64,000 nt of DNA from Ilex aquifolium (GCA_951799425.1 OX637398.1:2604001-2668000); one strand, 5' to 3'. Shown: positions 32,194 through 44,507, numbered from the stretch's first letter. Translations and numbers: made by a program. The notes: a model not told the origin generated them from the letters alone.

Positions 32194-32852
32194 ATAAGTA
32201 TGAACAATTATATTTAATACCCTACTGCATTATAACTTTTTACTTTTAACTATACATAACTACCATTAATTTAATTTAATACCCTTCATTACTTTTTTTC
32301 CTTTTTATAATTATTCTTTTATGTTATTATTATTTGTTAAATTGACATATTAAATAACTGCAAGTCATTTTATTAATTATAACTTATTTGTTAAATATCT
32401 AGAATTAAGTATTTATGTGTTTTAATCATTGTGTACACAATGATTTTAATATTAATGAAATAATATTATTTATTAATTTGAAGACACAATTTAAATTAAT
32501 AAATTAGTATTATAATAATATGCTGCACTTAGTATTCTTAATTAGTAAATTTGTATTATAATAAAATTGTATTATTAATTGGATAATATTCTAATTTAAA
32601 TGATTTCTGCCTCATGTCAAACATTTTTTTCCCTCCAATTTAAATTTATTCTTATATAAATGGATGTTAACCGAATAAATATGTTAAATTAATCAATTAT
32701 GTAGCTTATATTTTTAAATAAATGAATTGTATTTGTATTTCTACATGTTTTCACGTGTTTTCATATTTTTTCTGCATTTTCATTGCGTTTCCGAAACGTT
32801 TCCGTTTTTTAGCTGACCAAAACAATACTTCGAAACGATATTTCGATCCTTG
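31957..32852. mobile_element. Non-autonomous DNA transposon, 8-bp TSD GCCACGTT
   Basis: An 896-bp element. Its inverted ends read CAAGGATCAAAATGTC on the left, and CAAGGATCGAAATATCG from the right in reverse complement. Perfect 8-bp direct repeats GCCACGTT flank it at 31949-31956 and 32853-32860. The 8-bp duplication points to the hAT superfamily. CGAAACGTTTC-type words are repeated near both ends. The interior is AT-rich with an (AT)n run (about 32128-32190) and no transposase. Confidence 0.88.
32128..32190. repeat. (AT)n microsatellite
   Basis: About 63 bp of uninterrupted AT dinucleotides inside the DNA transposon at 31957-32852. The frames spelling YIYIYI across it are artefacts. Confidence 0.95.
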
Positions 32853-33297
32853 GCCACGTTATCCATAAGCCATGATACAGAACTTGATCTTATCACTTTT
32901 GGGACAGCTAAAAAAATCTTTATTGGACCACATGCAAATCTATTAATTTGTATGAACACAGATTTTTCATCAAACTTGCCAAATACATTCACATACAAAC
33001 TTGCCAAATACATTCACATTTTTTTTTTTCATTTGCCCCACAACACGCGAAATATCACCCTAAATGACAAAACACAATAAATAACGCTTGGATCATACCC
33101 CTAAATGTCAAATCCCAATATTTATTATTTCAAATGTCTTATTTTCAAGGGCAAAGAGTGTACCTTACCCAACGAAAGTTGAAAACATTCAATAAGTGAA
33201 CTTTTTACCGCAACTTGTTTGATCCAGGCTTGGCCCTTTTTTATTGTTTTTCTATGATATTTAAAATTTCGTTTGTGTTCATATAATCTATTGTTGC

Positions 33298-33988
33298 TGT
33301 TAGAATATTTTAACTAAAATAGTGTTTTTTATGTGAGAATTTAATCCCACATCGACTAAAGATCTAAAAGTACTTTGGTATATATATATATATATACTAG
33401 TGTTATCTAGCATTTGAATTAAGAGAGATCTTGAGACTCTCACGTGCGTAGGAGTGGGACTAGCGGAGGAGATACGGATTTCTAAAATCTACGAATCACA
33501 CTGCATGACTAGTATTAAACCCACTTTTTATTATTTTGTTTAATTATTTTCTGTCATTACTTCTATATTAAAATTTCAATTGCTGAATACCAAAAACCTC
33601 CAACAGCTAGTATTCCAACAACCATATTTTAATTAATTATCCAATTAAATATAGAAGTAATTACAGTATATTAAACACATATATTATTTGTGTATATATA
33701 TATGCATATTTTCAGTATAGAGATATACAATCTGATATCAGCTATCTTTTCTTATATAAATTTCTGGGAAAAATATTTGAAGGTGTGTGTGAAGCTTCTG
33801 CTTCATTCGATTGTGCAAATCTGAGTGAAGCAACAGTCAATAGGTTGGACTGTTGTATCCTGAGGACGACGCGTTACTGTCTTCTGCGCTGTGATTCTTT
33901 CATAAAAGGGCGCGAATCGTCTTAAGAGAGCGACCTAATCCGCGCCTTACCCTGCCGTTTACTTTACTTGCATCCAATTTTTCCAACA
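33298..33988 (+). mobile_element. Solo LTR, 5-bp target duplication GTTGC
   Basis: A 691-bp sequence begins TGTTAGAATATTTTAAC and ends CAATTTTTCCAACA. Perfect GTTGC repeats flank it at 33293-33297 and 33989-33993. TG...CA ends, an internal GAATTTAATCCCACATCG and a TATA-rich part are typical of plant copia-like LTRs. No internal region is attached. Orientation is inferred from the layout. Confidence 0.82.
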
Positions 33989-34089
33989 GTTGCTTTCCTC
34001 TGATCGGTTTCTTTGAGTGACCTTCCTTCAAGTTGGAGACTACTAATTCTCATTATCCATAGTATATCAGCAATTTTTTGTATATTGCA

Positions 34090-34740
34090 TTAATCTGAGC
34101 ATATGATTAACCATCCATAGTCATCCAAGTCTGTTTTAGGACATGATGGACAAAATGGGAGAAATGAGAAATGGGCCTGCACTACGGCTTGAGCAGCTGA
34201 ACCTTGAGGCAATTGAAGTCCAACAAGCTGTATATATTGAGGAGCAGAGCCGCTGCTGCTGATGAATAAAATTATAGCGACTGTGGAACGCAGTAGGTTG
34301 TTGCTGCAGGTTTGTAATCCAATCCTTAGAGGGGAAATTTTGTTGATAACTGACGATTGGTTTTTCATATGATATGAAATACAAGAGTTAAGTTTCATAG
34401 AGAAAGCAAGAGATGGACGATTCTCAGAGCATGAATTACCAAGCTGGCCTGGCCAAGGGCCAAGCCAAGTGATCAGCTTAAGTAATAGAATGGCCCATGA
34501 ATTTCCTCTGAAGTTTGAACAAAGAAGAGAAGTTTTTTTCCATGGAAATATAAAAGTTGTACCATTGAATAAGAATTCCATCTATACGGAGTCTGAGAAA
34601 AATAAGTGGTGGGCAAATAACCTTGAACCATATCAATATTGCGAGTTTGATACCAAATACTTGCAATATTCTGAGCCATGTGTAAAAAAGAGATGTTGTA
34701 CCCGTTGTGTAAGACTTCTCACGTATAGCGGGGTTTAAAT
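34090..34740. other. Possible gene fragment, unrecognised
   Basis: The minus strand is open for 163 codons (34090-34581). On the plus strand a possible splice acceptor (CAAGTCTGTTTTAG) precedes a short frame, MMDKMGEMRNGPALRLEQLN and AIEVQQAVYIEEQS, that ends in two stops and a GATGAATAAAATT signal. A second plus-strand frame continues to 34738. None of these resembles a family I know. Either strand could be the remnant of a terminal exon. The solo LTR ends about 100 bp upstream. Confidence 0.25.
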
Positions 34741-34744
34741 GAGG

Positions 34745-35976
34745 TATAATTGAAAGATAATGTCACCCCGTTTTAGAGAGATTGATTCTTAGATTCAAAC
34801 CTGTGATATATCGTTTGGGCGGATAAACAGTTCTTATTGTTGTAAGTCCAACCTCTCCCAATATGTGATCTATGTATCAATCAAATATCCACTCCAAGCA
34901 GATTTGCATCAACCATTTTATCATTACTCAATTATATCATGGTTAAATCAAGATTTGGATAAAGTGTTAGTCCATTGTTCTAATATCAATCTCATATTTA
35001 GATAGATGAGGGATTAACGTATAATATTAAGTTGAAAAAGACAAAAGCACCACATATACATCAATACATAAAACCTATAAAGACAATCTTGTTTTTTAAG
35101 ATATTAATACAAAGTATGGAGTGTTAGATGACATTTTAATGTCAGACTTGCACTAACAAAATCAATAAGAATGGACGGTATAGCATGACCCAAACTTAGT
35201 ATAAAGTAGCCCTTAGACTAATCTAGTCCAATCCCACACTTTGATATGCCCCAACAAAACACAGCCTTACTGTCTTAATCTTTTCCACTCTTGTACTCCT
35301 ACCAAGAATGAATAATAGTTTTAAAATGAGGGTCTTCTTATAAATTAATTTGAATAATTCAAGAATCTTGGGGAAAATCTTAGATTCATCCATTGTTATG
35401 GGTGTCATTGAAATATGTGTGAAAGATTCAAGATTCCCTTTGATAAACTTAAAATCAAGATTAATTATACAATTTTCTTCATAAAGTAATTAAGTGGTTT
35501 CATTATGATCTAAGTATTATGGGTTCAAGTCATAAAAATAATTTCCTCACATGTAGGATTAAGACTGCATATAGTTATACAGTGACAAAAATCTAGTGCA
35601 CTGAGTTATCATTCTTACGTTCGAAATTAACTTGATAAATCGAGAATAATTCTACAACTCTTCATAAATAAGATTATTTGATATTGATGCTATTACATAT
35701 GGATCTAGGGCAAAATAGTTGGGTGCACTAATCGAAAGTTTAAAGCCCAATTGGTAGCTCAACTTAAACCAAAGAGAAATTTGGAGGCCGGTCTCTTTTG
35801 ATGACTTATTTGGTTATAAGTCTATCAAGAAATTTTTTTAATATTAAGTTCATTTTAATCTCCGTTGTCCAAAATACTCTCAATAAATATATTTAATTAA
35901 CACAAATTTGAAAACTAACAATTCCTAAATTTTAGGAGTTTGACTAATATTTAAATCTTATCTCTCATATCTATGT
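34745..35976. other. Gene-free stretch
   Basis: AT-rich intergenic DNA. The only item I can support is a weak SINE-like sequence at about 35485-35612, with GGGTTCAAGTCATAAAAATA and AGTGCACTGAGTTA in the order of the SINE at 12.75 kb. Confidence 0.45.
35485..35612 (+). mobile_element. Degraded tRNA-derived SINE
   Basis: A B-box-like GGGTTCAAGT is followed by ATAATTTCCTCACATG...TAAGACTGCATA and a 3' end AGTGCACTGAGTTA. This is the same layout as the SINE at 12748-12927. No clear target duplication, so boundaries are approximate. Confidence 0.4.
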
Positions 35977-35977
35977 A

Positions 35978-38900
35978 CTAGTAATAACCCGTGCCTAAAG
36001 ACACTTTGTAACTTAAAAAAATTTGAAATAGTTTTTTCGGCAAAATTTATTCTAAAATTAGGAGGTCAAAAAAATCTCAACATGCCTACAGAGTATATAT
36101 ATCTCATGGTATGTATCATTATCCGACACAAACCATTGCATTGCCCAATACAAATCATTGCATAACCAATCGCAAAATAAATTACTCAACCTAACCCAAA
36201 GACATCATCAGATTATAGTCACTAAAAAAACCTTCCCAATTAATACATACATTCATACAGAAAAAAAAAAGTAAAGACACAAATCTAAACTAATTTATAA
36301 CCTCTTTAATAAAATATAACATTGTCCAGAAATTAAATCAAACCAAACCACCCAAGAAGATTATAAACTTGTAACAACCAATCCGCAAAAAATGGTCCAC
36401 CAAACCCAATATTCCATATTAAATAGAATTTAAACAAGTCCAAGAACAACAACATATTTTACAAACATCAATAGAAAAATAATACAACCATTAATATAAA
36501 TTCAAAAAAGAATGTATAATGTATAGGTCATTCGAGAAACTCATGGACAATTTTTGTGAGATGAATCATAGTTTACGTTGTTGTAAGGCTTCACCTACGC
36601 CAACCAAAATCAAAACTCCATCGCACCTTCACAATATAACACCGCCCTGCAAAATTAATATGATTTCAAAATTAAAATCAAGTAATTCTTCATATGAATC
36701 ATCACAATAGGATTCAATAACTAACAAAAACATTTTCAACAAACAGGGGTTAAAGTAATGACTAAAATATATTGTGCCTAAAAACTGGTACCCATTATGA
36801 TATCTCATCTTCCTACTAAGCTTTAAAATATAATTGAAACTTAAGTACGTAATACAAAACTTTTAAAAAATTTAAAGAGAGCAAGGGCAAAAACCCATAT
36901 AAACCCGTTAACTTTCTCTAACAACGCAACTAACTCACAATGTTGTTGGAACCTTAAAATTGAAACCTCTACACAAAAAACCTCAATTTAAAAACCCTAG
37001 TTTATTCAAATACAAATAGACAAAAAATGATAACAAATAAACTTTGCAAAGTGCTATAATCCCTTTTAAACACAATCATTTACCAACTATCACATCAAAT
37101 TTTCTTTTGGTCACCATCAATTTCAATTCAAGAACGACAATTAGCAAATGGGAGTATGTGCGAGGGGAGTGTGAGTATGAATTGTTCTTGGTGTGTACTG
37201 TGTGATGTTTTGTGTACTATGTGTGCGTGTGATTGTGAGTGTGTATTGAAGGCAAAGAGAGGGGAGACCTGGACTATGTTCGGTCATTTGTCCAGGGTGT
37301 CAATTGGACAACCTTTGATACATCTATTGGACTATCAAAAGCAATTTAAACCCAAATGAATAAGCATCAAATATCAACCCTAAAAACCCAATAGAGGCCA
37401 TACGATTAATGAACATTATATATCGGCATAAAAAGTAGCATTATAGCGAGGGAAATTACCCCGTTCAAAAAAGACATAATACCATATTCAAAACACACAC
37501 ATACACAAAGCACTCGACTTACCCTACATAGGAAAAAAATTGAATGTTTGTCTCGCGCCGCAATTCAGGTTCTTCAAAATTTAGTGAGCACAAAATAATA
37601 AACAAAAGAAATAATAAAATTATGCAATTAAAACCTCATAAGTCATCAGTACACAACAACAATGTAATTTCCAAAAACTAAGTGTGTCTGCCAGTTTTGC
37701 ACGTGTGGGTGCTCTGTGTGCCTGTGTGTGTTGTGTTGTAAATTGTGGACTGTGTGTGTGTGTGTGTGTGTGTGTGTTGAAGACAAAGAGATCAATATAG
37801 AGAGAGAAACAGGGACCTAACCTGTGTTAGGTTGCTTGTCCATGGCGTTATACTTTTTCTTTGTCATAATGCAAATCAAGTTTCAAGATCAACTACTGTT
37901 AGAACAACTAATAAGCAAAAAAATTATTATAAATTCTTAGTCAATCAAATGCCATTCAACCAACACTCTGAACATCAAAAAATCAAAAGAGTCCAAACTA
38001 AGAACATTAAATCATCTAACTAATCAAAAAACCAAAAATAAATACAAAACCATGAATCAAACCTAGATTAATACCTTACATTTGAACATCAAAATAATTC
38101 TGGGAGACAAAATCATATTTCCATAAATGTGCACATAAATTGGATTTTCTGGGAACAAAAGAAAAAAGATAGATTTATTTTATTCACAAAACTCATATTA
38201 AATTAACGAAACCTTGAGTAATAATTAAATTAGAATTACTCAGCTCACACATACACATAATACTTATACTCACCTACAATAAAAGACACAACTACTCCTC
38301 TACAAAACTAATCCTCAAGAAACATATAATTCAAATTGACTAAATCAATAAATCATAAATAGTTGTTAAATCCACAGATTCATTCTATTGTAAAAATGCC
38401 AAAATCGGATACATATAAATGTATAAGGTCTCCAATTTTTCGCCCCTTTATCCTATACTTAAATTGATCCAAGTAGACCCACATTAATCAACTTTAAAAC
38501 CAATACTTGGCATGAGATTTAAATAATCAAGTAGAACCACATTAACAAACTACAAAACCATTACATGACATAGGATTTAAATACCCTAAAACTTATTAAA
38601 GTCTCAAATTTCACTATTTTTAAGCAAATCCACATTAATCTACTTCAAAATCAATTGGTTGACGGTAAAAATCAATATGAATAGGTAACACTTGATCAAA
38701 TATTTGATTTCAATTTCATTAACAAACTCTAACTAAGCACAACATGAAAATTAAAAATTTCTAGTGTTTAGAAAATTACCTAGCGACATGAGAGTCGAGT
38801 GGACACGATTGCCGCTTGAATTCAACCATAGCAAAAATTTCCTCCCAATTAGTATCAAATCAAGAAGAGAAAAGCCCAATTGTTGTTAACCATATAGAGA

Positions 38901-39761
38901 CGAGAAAAAATTTAATTTCCAGGATAGTTTAATAGCATAACCAAAAATTGTGCGTGTGAAAAATAGGATTTGGGGAGGGTATTGTCATTGTGCGCAGTGA
39001 GATGTGTGTGAAAAAACAGAGTGTGTGTGCGTGTGTGGGGTTTTTTTTATGTGGTGGTGGTGGAGGAATGTGTATGTGCCTGCATTTGTGTGTGTGTGTT
39101 TGCGTGTACATGTGTGCGTGTGTGTGTGTGTGTTGTATCTGTGAGTGGATGTGTGTTGTGTCTGTGAGTGGATGTGTGTTGTGTCTGTGTGTGTGTTACT
39201 ATGAAGACAGAGAGATGAAGAATGCGACTGTGCATGTGTTATTGCAAAGAGAGATAGAGAAGGAGTGAGATTACCTAGATATGTTGCAGAGAAGAGGGGT
39301 TGATCTATGGTGGGTGGATCCATGACAGAGAGAGAAGAAGGAGAATTAAGATCGATGGTGGGTTACTGGTCATCGATGGTGGCTTGTTGCGTCACCGTTG
39401 GTGGCTTCATCGACGGGAGAGAGGTAAGAGTCGTGAGACAGAGAGATGGAGATGTTGGTTGATCGTCGGTGGTTGAACCAGCGCAGGGGAGCGAGAGGTC
39501 AGAATTCTTCTAAGAGAGAGAGAGCGTCTAATGAGTTGGGTTTGGGTAACGGGTAGGAGTATTCTAATTTGGGTGGGATTTTGGTTGGGTGGGATGTATT
39601 GTGAGCCTTTTGATTAAATTAAAAGTATTGAGATGAAATTTAAACCATTGAGTTAAAATTAGATTAAATTTGAGTCGTTCTTGTGCTTTCTCAATTGAAT
39701 TAAAAGTTGAATAAATTTTGAAGTACAAATGAATTCAAAATGCACTCTATCTTATTATAGA
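35978..39761 (-). mobile_element. Non-autonomous Helitron, head-to-head with its neighbour
   Basis: On the minus strand the element starts TCTATAATAAGATAGAG (ending at 39761). It finishes with a GTGTCTTTAGGCAC hairpin, then GGGTTATTACTAG at 35978. The flanks are A (35977) and T (39762), the AT target expected of Helitrons. Length 3784 bp. The inside is AT-rich with (GT)n runs at about 37749-37778 and 39000-39200. No Rep/helicase gene and no captured exon that I can recognise. Frames across the GT runs are low-complexity artefacts. Confidence 0.75.
37749..37778. repeat. (GT)n microsatellite
   Basis: About 26-30 bp of GT dinucleotides in a GT-rich neighbourhood inside the Helitron. Similar GT-rich stretches lie at 37150-37250 and 39000-39200. 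Confidence 0.9.
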
Positions 39762-40012
39762 TAATATCTATATAATAAAACAGAAGGGCATTTGAATCTT
39801 ATACTCCATATATTTTTCCCCCCCAAAACCATCACTTCTCACCCATCACCTCCGTTTTAACGTTACACTGTCTCTCACCTGTACACAGCCGCCTGACACA
39901 CGCACCCATCATCTCCCTTCTTTTCCTCTACCCCTCACTTGCACCCAGCCACATTCACGACGCCTCAAAACAATGAAAGACCCAAAGAACAACCAAACCC
40001 ATATCACAAACC

Positions 40013-40343
40013 CTTCACAGAGCTCCTCTGGTTCTTCCTAATCGCATCATGTATCAAATTCCTCTTAATTCCAGCCTACCACAGCACAGACTTCGAGGTC
40101 CATCGCCACTTAAGCACTAGCCAAAGAATGTAGGTGAGCAAAACAGGAAGATGTAATCGCCACTGAACCCTCGATCTCCATCGCCACTGAACCATATTGC
40201 TATGGGTAATGCTTGGCCTTTGCTCATTTCGAACACTTCCTCTCCCTCTTTGCCCAGTTCATCGACCCCACCATGGTCCACCTCCAAAAGGGCCTCAGTT
40301 ACAAGTCCCATCTCACCATTTTCGTCTCTGACATCGTTGTTTG
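40013..40343 (+). pseudogene. ALG8 glucosyltransferase exon pieces captured by the Helitron
   Basis: Two pieces resemble the N-terminal part of plant ALG8, the ER membrane glucosyltransferase that adds the second glucose to the dolichol-linked glycan. Piece 1 (about 40013-40110) reads LLWFFLIASCIKFLLIPAYH then STDFEVHRH. Piece 2 (40219-40343) reads FAHFEHFLSLFAQFIDPTMV then HLQKGLSYKSHLTIF, and ends in a stop. The segment that normally joins them is missing or scrambled. It lies inside a Helitron, so it is a captured, non-functional copy. Identity is from recall of the family motifs. Confidence 0.72.
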
Positions 40344-40671
40344 ACTCGGAATTTGGAGAGAAGAAAGCGAAATTTGGTCTGGGTATTGGTGATTCGAACT
40401 CCAGATGTTTGTAGTATTGTTTCAATGAAGTGGATTTGTCTATTTGTTTGATTTTTTACTAATTGCTCAACTCTTTAATTTTTATTTTTCTGTCCATACT
40501 GTGGTGGTGGTTATGGCGCTGGAGATGCTGTGGTGGTTCTCTGGTTGGCGGTGCTGTGGTAGAAGAAGAGAGTGGAGTTGGCGGTGATTGTGGGTTTGCC
40601 GGTTTGGTATGGAGTTGCCTTTTCCTTTTTCTTTTTAACTCATCTTTGGCTTAATGATGGTGGTTTTGCAG

Positions 40672-40761
40672 AATAGGTACTGAACATGAAAAGTTCGGTT
40701 TTGATTTTGGAACTTTACGTCCCATGAAGTACGAACAAATATCAGAGTTGGTCAGCGCAAG
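40672..40761 (+). pseudogene. Exon-like unit with both splice borders, gene unknown
   Basis: A 90-nt open unit sits between GGTTTTGCAG and a GTATTTCTTC donor. It encodes [20 protein letters not shown] followed by QISELVSA. Borders and coding character suggest a captured exon from a second gene. I do not recognise the protein. Confidence 0.4.
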
Positions 40762-42191
40762 GTATTTCTTCTTCGATAGCTTTGTGGCTTCACCATTTTT
40801 GGTACTTTTCTTTGATAGTATGTGGGTTTGATGCCTTTTGTTAATTTTCTAATTTTTGATCCATCTGTTGCGAAGTGAGCTTTGATTTTGATGGGTTTTA
40901 CTTTGATTTCTTTCTATGGGTTTCTACTGGTTGCTAAGAAAAGGATGAGAGAAAACATTATGGAACTTGAAAGCTTAGAGCTGATTTTTCATATACTCTC
41001 CGTTATGGTTGCTAAGCGTTATTCCATATACTCTCCGTTGGTAGAGCTGATTTTTCAGTTGTTAAAGATAAAAAAATTATCAATAAATCAGTATGTTTTG
41101 AGGAAGTTAAGTAAAAGCTCCCCTGTTCCTCAAATTTCTATGTTTTCTTATAGATCCATGGCTGAAGTATGTAAAAGTAGATGGGCTTCCCTTTTGCAAG
41201 CTTTCTTGATACCGAAAAACAAATTTGTTTACAGCAAGTTTGTTTAGTCTATCCATGAATACCAACTGCCAAATGTCAGAAACGTAGTGCAATCCTTCTT
41301 ACCTGGGGTACATATTCGCCACCACCTCCAAATTTTAATGTATGGTTGTTTGATATCCATTTTAATGTATGGTTTTTTTTTTATAAAAAGTTATAGGTGA
41401 ATCTACAAATACTTACTGATCCCCCTCCAAGTCCAACATAACAATTTTTTCTTTGATTTTTCTTATTTTTTGGAGGAAATTTACATTCTTGGTTTGTAGT
41501 TTTTGGGTTTTTTTTTCCATGACGAATTTTGCATTTGTATGTTTATCAAACTGAGTTGTGCTTCTCTGTATGTCTTTTTCATTTCAAACTTAATTTTTTT
41601 TGTTATTCAGTGCTTTGGTACATATTTGTTCAATGCTTCTGATACATATTTTTCAGTTGCTATTTGGAAGGAGATTGGCCAATCATTCGACAATTCTATT
41701 TGACTGATCACATCATCGGTCAGCTGTGCTAACGTTTTCAGTTTGATTTAGCATCTCACTCTTATTATGTTGTTATTTTGTTCGGTTTGAGGTTTGCCTA
41801 AAAAGTTTAAAATTGAGCTTTGCCTAAGTGTTCTACTGTGCTAAACTAAGTTAGTTTAAAAATCTAAGGGTCGTAAGATTTTTGGAAGTTCTGCTTATTT
41901 CCAGAGTCAATAGAATTGGGTTTTCTTTAACTCTTTTATATATTCATAGAATTGGGTTTTCATTATTAGAGTTGTTTTGGGGGCACGACCCTGAATCTAG
42001 TATTTCAGTTGCATATACGTGGTATATGTAGGAACAATTTCTTAAACCAGCGTCAAGGAAGCAGTAAACGGCGCCTTCAACTAAGTACAAAACTTGGGAG
42101 GGATATGTGCATGTCAAATGTCATCAGTGTTCCAAACTTCCAGGTGTTATGTTTGCGGAGTATAACAATTGCAAATGTGCATTTTGTAGTA

Positions 42192-43646
42192 CTAGTTGAT
42201 GCACGCGTGCGTTGCACGCTGATAATTTTAGGTTATAATTTTTGTTTTTAGTTTTCTTCAAATCGAACTATATGATCACCAATTAAATCCGTCATTAAAG
42301 TCTTGACCCGCTGATCACAAATATGTCAACAATTATGTCTACTGATTTTTCTTATGTAAATTGAAAAAAAAACAATTTTCTAATAAATAGATTTGAATAC
42401 ACAAAGCCCAAACAAGAAAAAATAAACAAAGTCAAACTCAATGGTGCTTAAGATAACATGCTGCTCTTTTAGATTGAGTGATTCCTAATATATATGTTGA
42501 AAAATTTTAGAAGAAGAACAATAATAATTTTTGATTTTGAATTCACATGTCAATCCTAACTTAGTCAATTGTACAAAATTAAATAAAGAGAACTACTCAA
42601 CTTATAACATGTTAGCAGTATTTTTGTTCTGTCCATGAAAATATATCGTTAAGAGTTTTCTTCTTTGCTTTTGTTTTTTTCCAGGAACATAACTATTTTA
42701 AGTATTTAAATGCATATGAGAATTACCTTGCAATACCATATAGAACAAATGATTTGTAAAACTTGTATTTTCATTTTAGTCACCTGATGATATTAGAGAA
42801 TGTCACATGGGAATCCTTAAAACATACACATACACTTAATTAAATATCACCCACAATATACAAATAATGATTTCAAATTTTTAGCTGAAATCTAGAAACA
42901 CAAAGTGCTCATACTCTTGAAGAACATAAGTTATGGTAGTTAGTCAATTAAAAGATATAATATGACACCGAGAGAAAGCTTGTGATAATTTGGAATAAAA
43001 GTAGCGTCATAACATACATATTGCATCAATACAGAATAATAAAGATGACAAAACAAAAGGAATTAGAAATATTTAGTTTGGTTAGTGCAAATGGAGAGGG
43101 AAAACCTTTGGCTTGGGCTCCAACATGGTGATGCGTTAGTTGAAATCTGCAAATAATATCTAGGTATGCTTTACAAAAATCGGTTTATAAGTTTGACAAG
43201 TCAATCAACTTCTCACTGTTCTATATCTTGGAGTTATGGAACTCCAATGGTTCTATAAGAGTTTTGTCTCTTTAATTGACAATAACTTGCAAGAGAGATT
43301 TCTGGCTCAGTGAAAAATTACAACAAAAGGATATTATTTGATTGTTAACATGTTTTAAGGATATTATTGTCAATAAAAAATTTTGCACAAGTATTGAGAT
43401 AGATAGATAGATAATATAATATTGAAGGGAAGTTAAATGATGCAATGACATGATTGACAATAAAAAATTAATCAGGGTTATAAGTAGTATAAATATATAT
43501 GTCTGTGAATGTAATTAATTTTAGAAGATCATGGAATATGATAGATTTATGTATTTAATTTAAGAAGTTAAAAAGGTATGAGGAATATAATTGAGGGTAA
43601 AAGAGGAAATCAAAAATCTTTCATTGTTAGCCACTTTTATAAGTAG

Positions 43647-43688
<42 letters not shown>

Positions 43689-44019
43689 TTAATAACATGT
43701 TTTAAGGATATTATTGTCAATCAAAAGTTTTGCACAAGTATTGAGATATATATGTAGATAATATAATATTGAATGGAGGTTAAATGATGCAATAGAACAT
43801 GATTGACAATAAAAAATTAATTAGGGTCATAAGTAGTATAGATATATATGTTTGTGAATGTAATTAATTTTAGAAGATCATAGAATATGATAGGTTTATG
43901 TATTTAATTTAAGAAGTTAAAAGGGTATGAGGGATATAATTGACTTTATCATATTAATTGAGGATAAAAGAGGAAATTAAAAGTTTTTCATTGTTAGCCA
44001 CTTTTATAAGTAGTATAGA
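42192..44019 (-). mobile_element. Nested minus-strand Helitron with tandemly doubled 5' end
   Basis: On the minus strand it starts TCTATACTACTTATAAAAG (44019) and ends with CAGCGTGCAACGCACGC and CAACTAG (42192). The flanks are A (42191) and T (44020). The 5' end resembles the Helitron at 52667, and the 3' hairpin resembles 53645-53672. The terminal segment of about 330 bp is doubled (43346-43640 and 43693-44019). It lies wholly within the plus-strand Helitron 39767-44507, so it is younger. Confidence 0.72.
43346..44019. repeat. Tandem duplication, 347-bp spacing
   Basis: Two copies of a segment starting TAACATGTTTTAAGGATAT and ending GCCACTTTTATAAGTAGTAT lie 347 bp apart. They are separated by an (AT)n run at about 43655-43686. 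They differ by scattered substitutions and small indels. It forms the 5' end region of the nested Helitron. Confidence 0.85.
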
Positions 44020-44507
44020 TTAGTTGCGAATTTGAGATACAATTAGTTGCGAATTTGAGTTGATTCGAACTGCAGGTGTTTGTAATATTGTTTCAATGAG
44101 GTGGATTTGTCTTTGTTTAATTTTTTACTAATTGCTCAACTCTAATTTTTATTTTTCTGCCCATATTTTTTAATTTCATTTTTCATATATCCAGTCTATT
44201 TTCTGTTTTTAGTCTTGAACTTCTGGGACACTACGTGTTTGTGTAATCCAAAATTTTCATATTTGTTTTGGTAGTTCTCTAGGTCTTACTCCAAAGTAAG
44301 TTCTAGCGTGTCTATGTTAAGTGGTCACGATTAATACTTGATTTTTTTTTTTTTTTGAATTGCACAATTTCAGGCACAGATTATGGGGACAGTTTAGGCT
44401 TTTAGTTTAGTGCACGTCCGAATTCAGTGCTTGATTATTTCGTGCCCAAATTTGGTGCTCGATATTTTTTGAATTATACCGTGCCTTCAAGCACGGGTTA
44501 TCTCTAG

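Larger units (their letters stand above)
39767..44507 (+). mobile_element. Helitron carrying captured gene pieces and a nested Helitron
   Basis: It starts TCTATATAATAAAACAG after an A (39766). It ends with the hairpin CCGTGCCTTCAAGCACGG, then GTTATCTCTAG before a T (44508). Length 4741 bp, including a nested 1.8-kb Helitron at 42192-44019. It holds ALG8 exon-like pieces (40013-40343) and an exon-like unit (40672-40761). A segment at 40405-40500 recurs at 44070-44165. No Rep/helicase gene is present, so it would depend on another element. End structure is classic, and the pairing of these two ends is an inference. Confidence 0.7.

Noticed and set aside
31973-32249. Frames encoding YIYIYI repeats
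   Set aside because: These are translations of an (AT)n microsatellite in a DNA transposon.
34090-34581. 163-codon minus-strand frame as a real gene
   Set aside because: No recognisable domain or signal peptide pattern, and the other strand has exon-like features. Listed only as a low-confidence fragment.
38929-39323. Thr/His-rich and Cys/Val-rich frames up to 112 codons
   Set aside because: These are translations of GT-rich simple sequence on both strands in a Helitron.
41980-42005. Another possible Helitron end (GAATCTAGT)
   Set aside because: No hairpin before CTAG and no partner 5' end.
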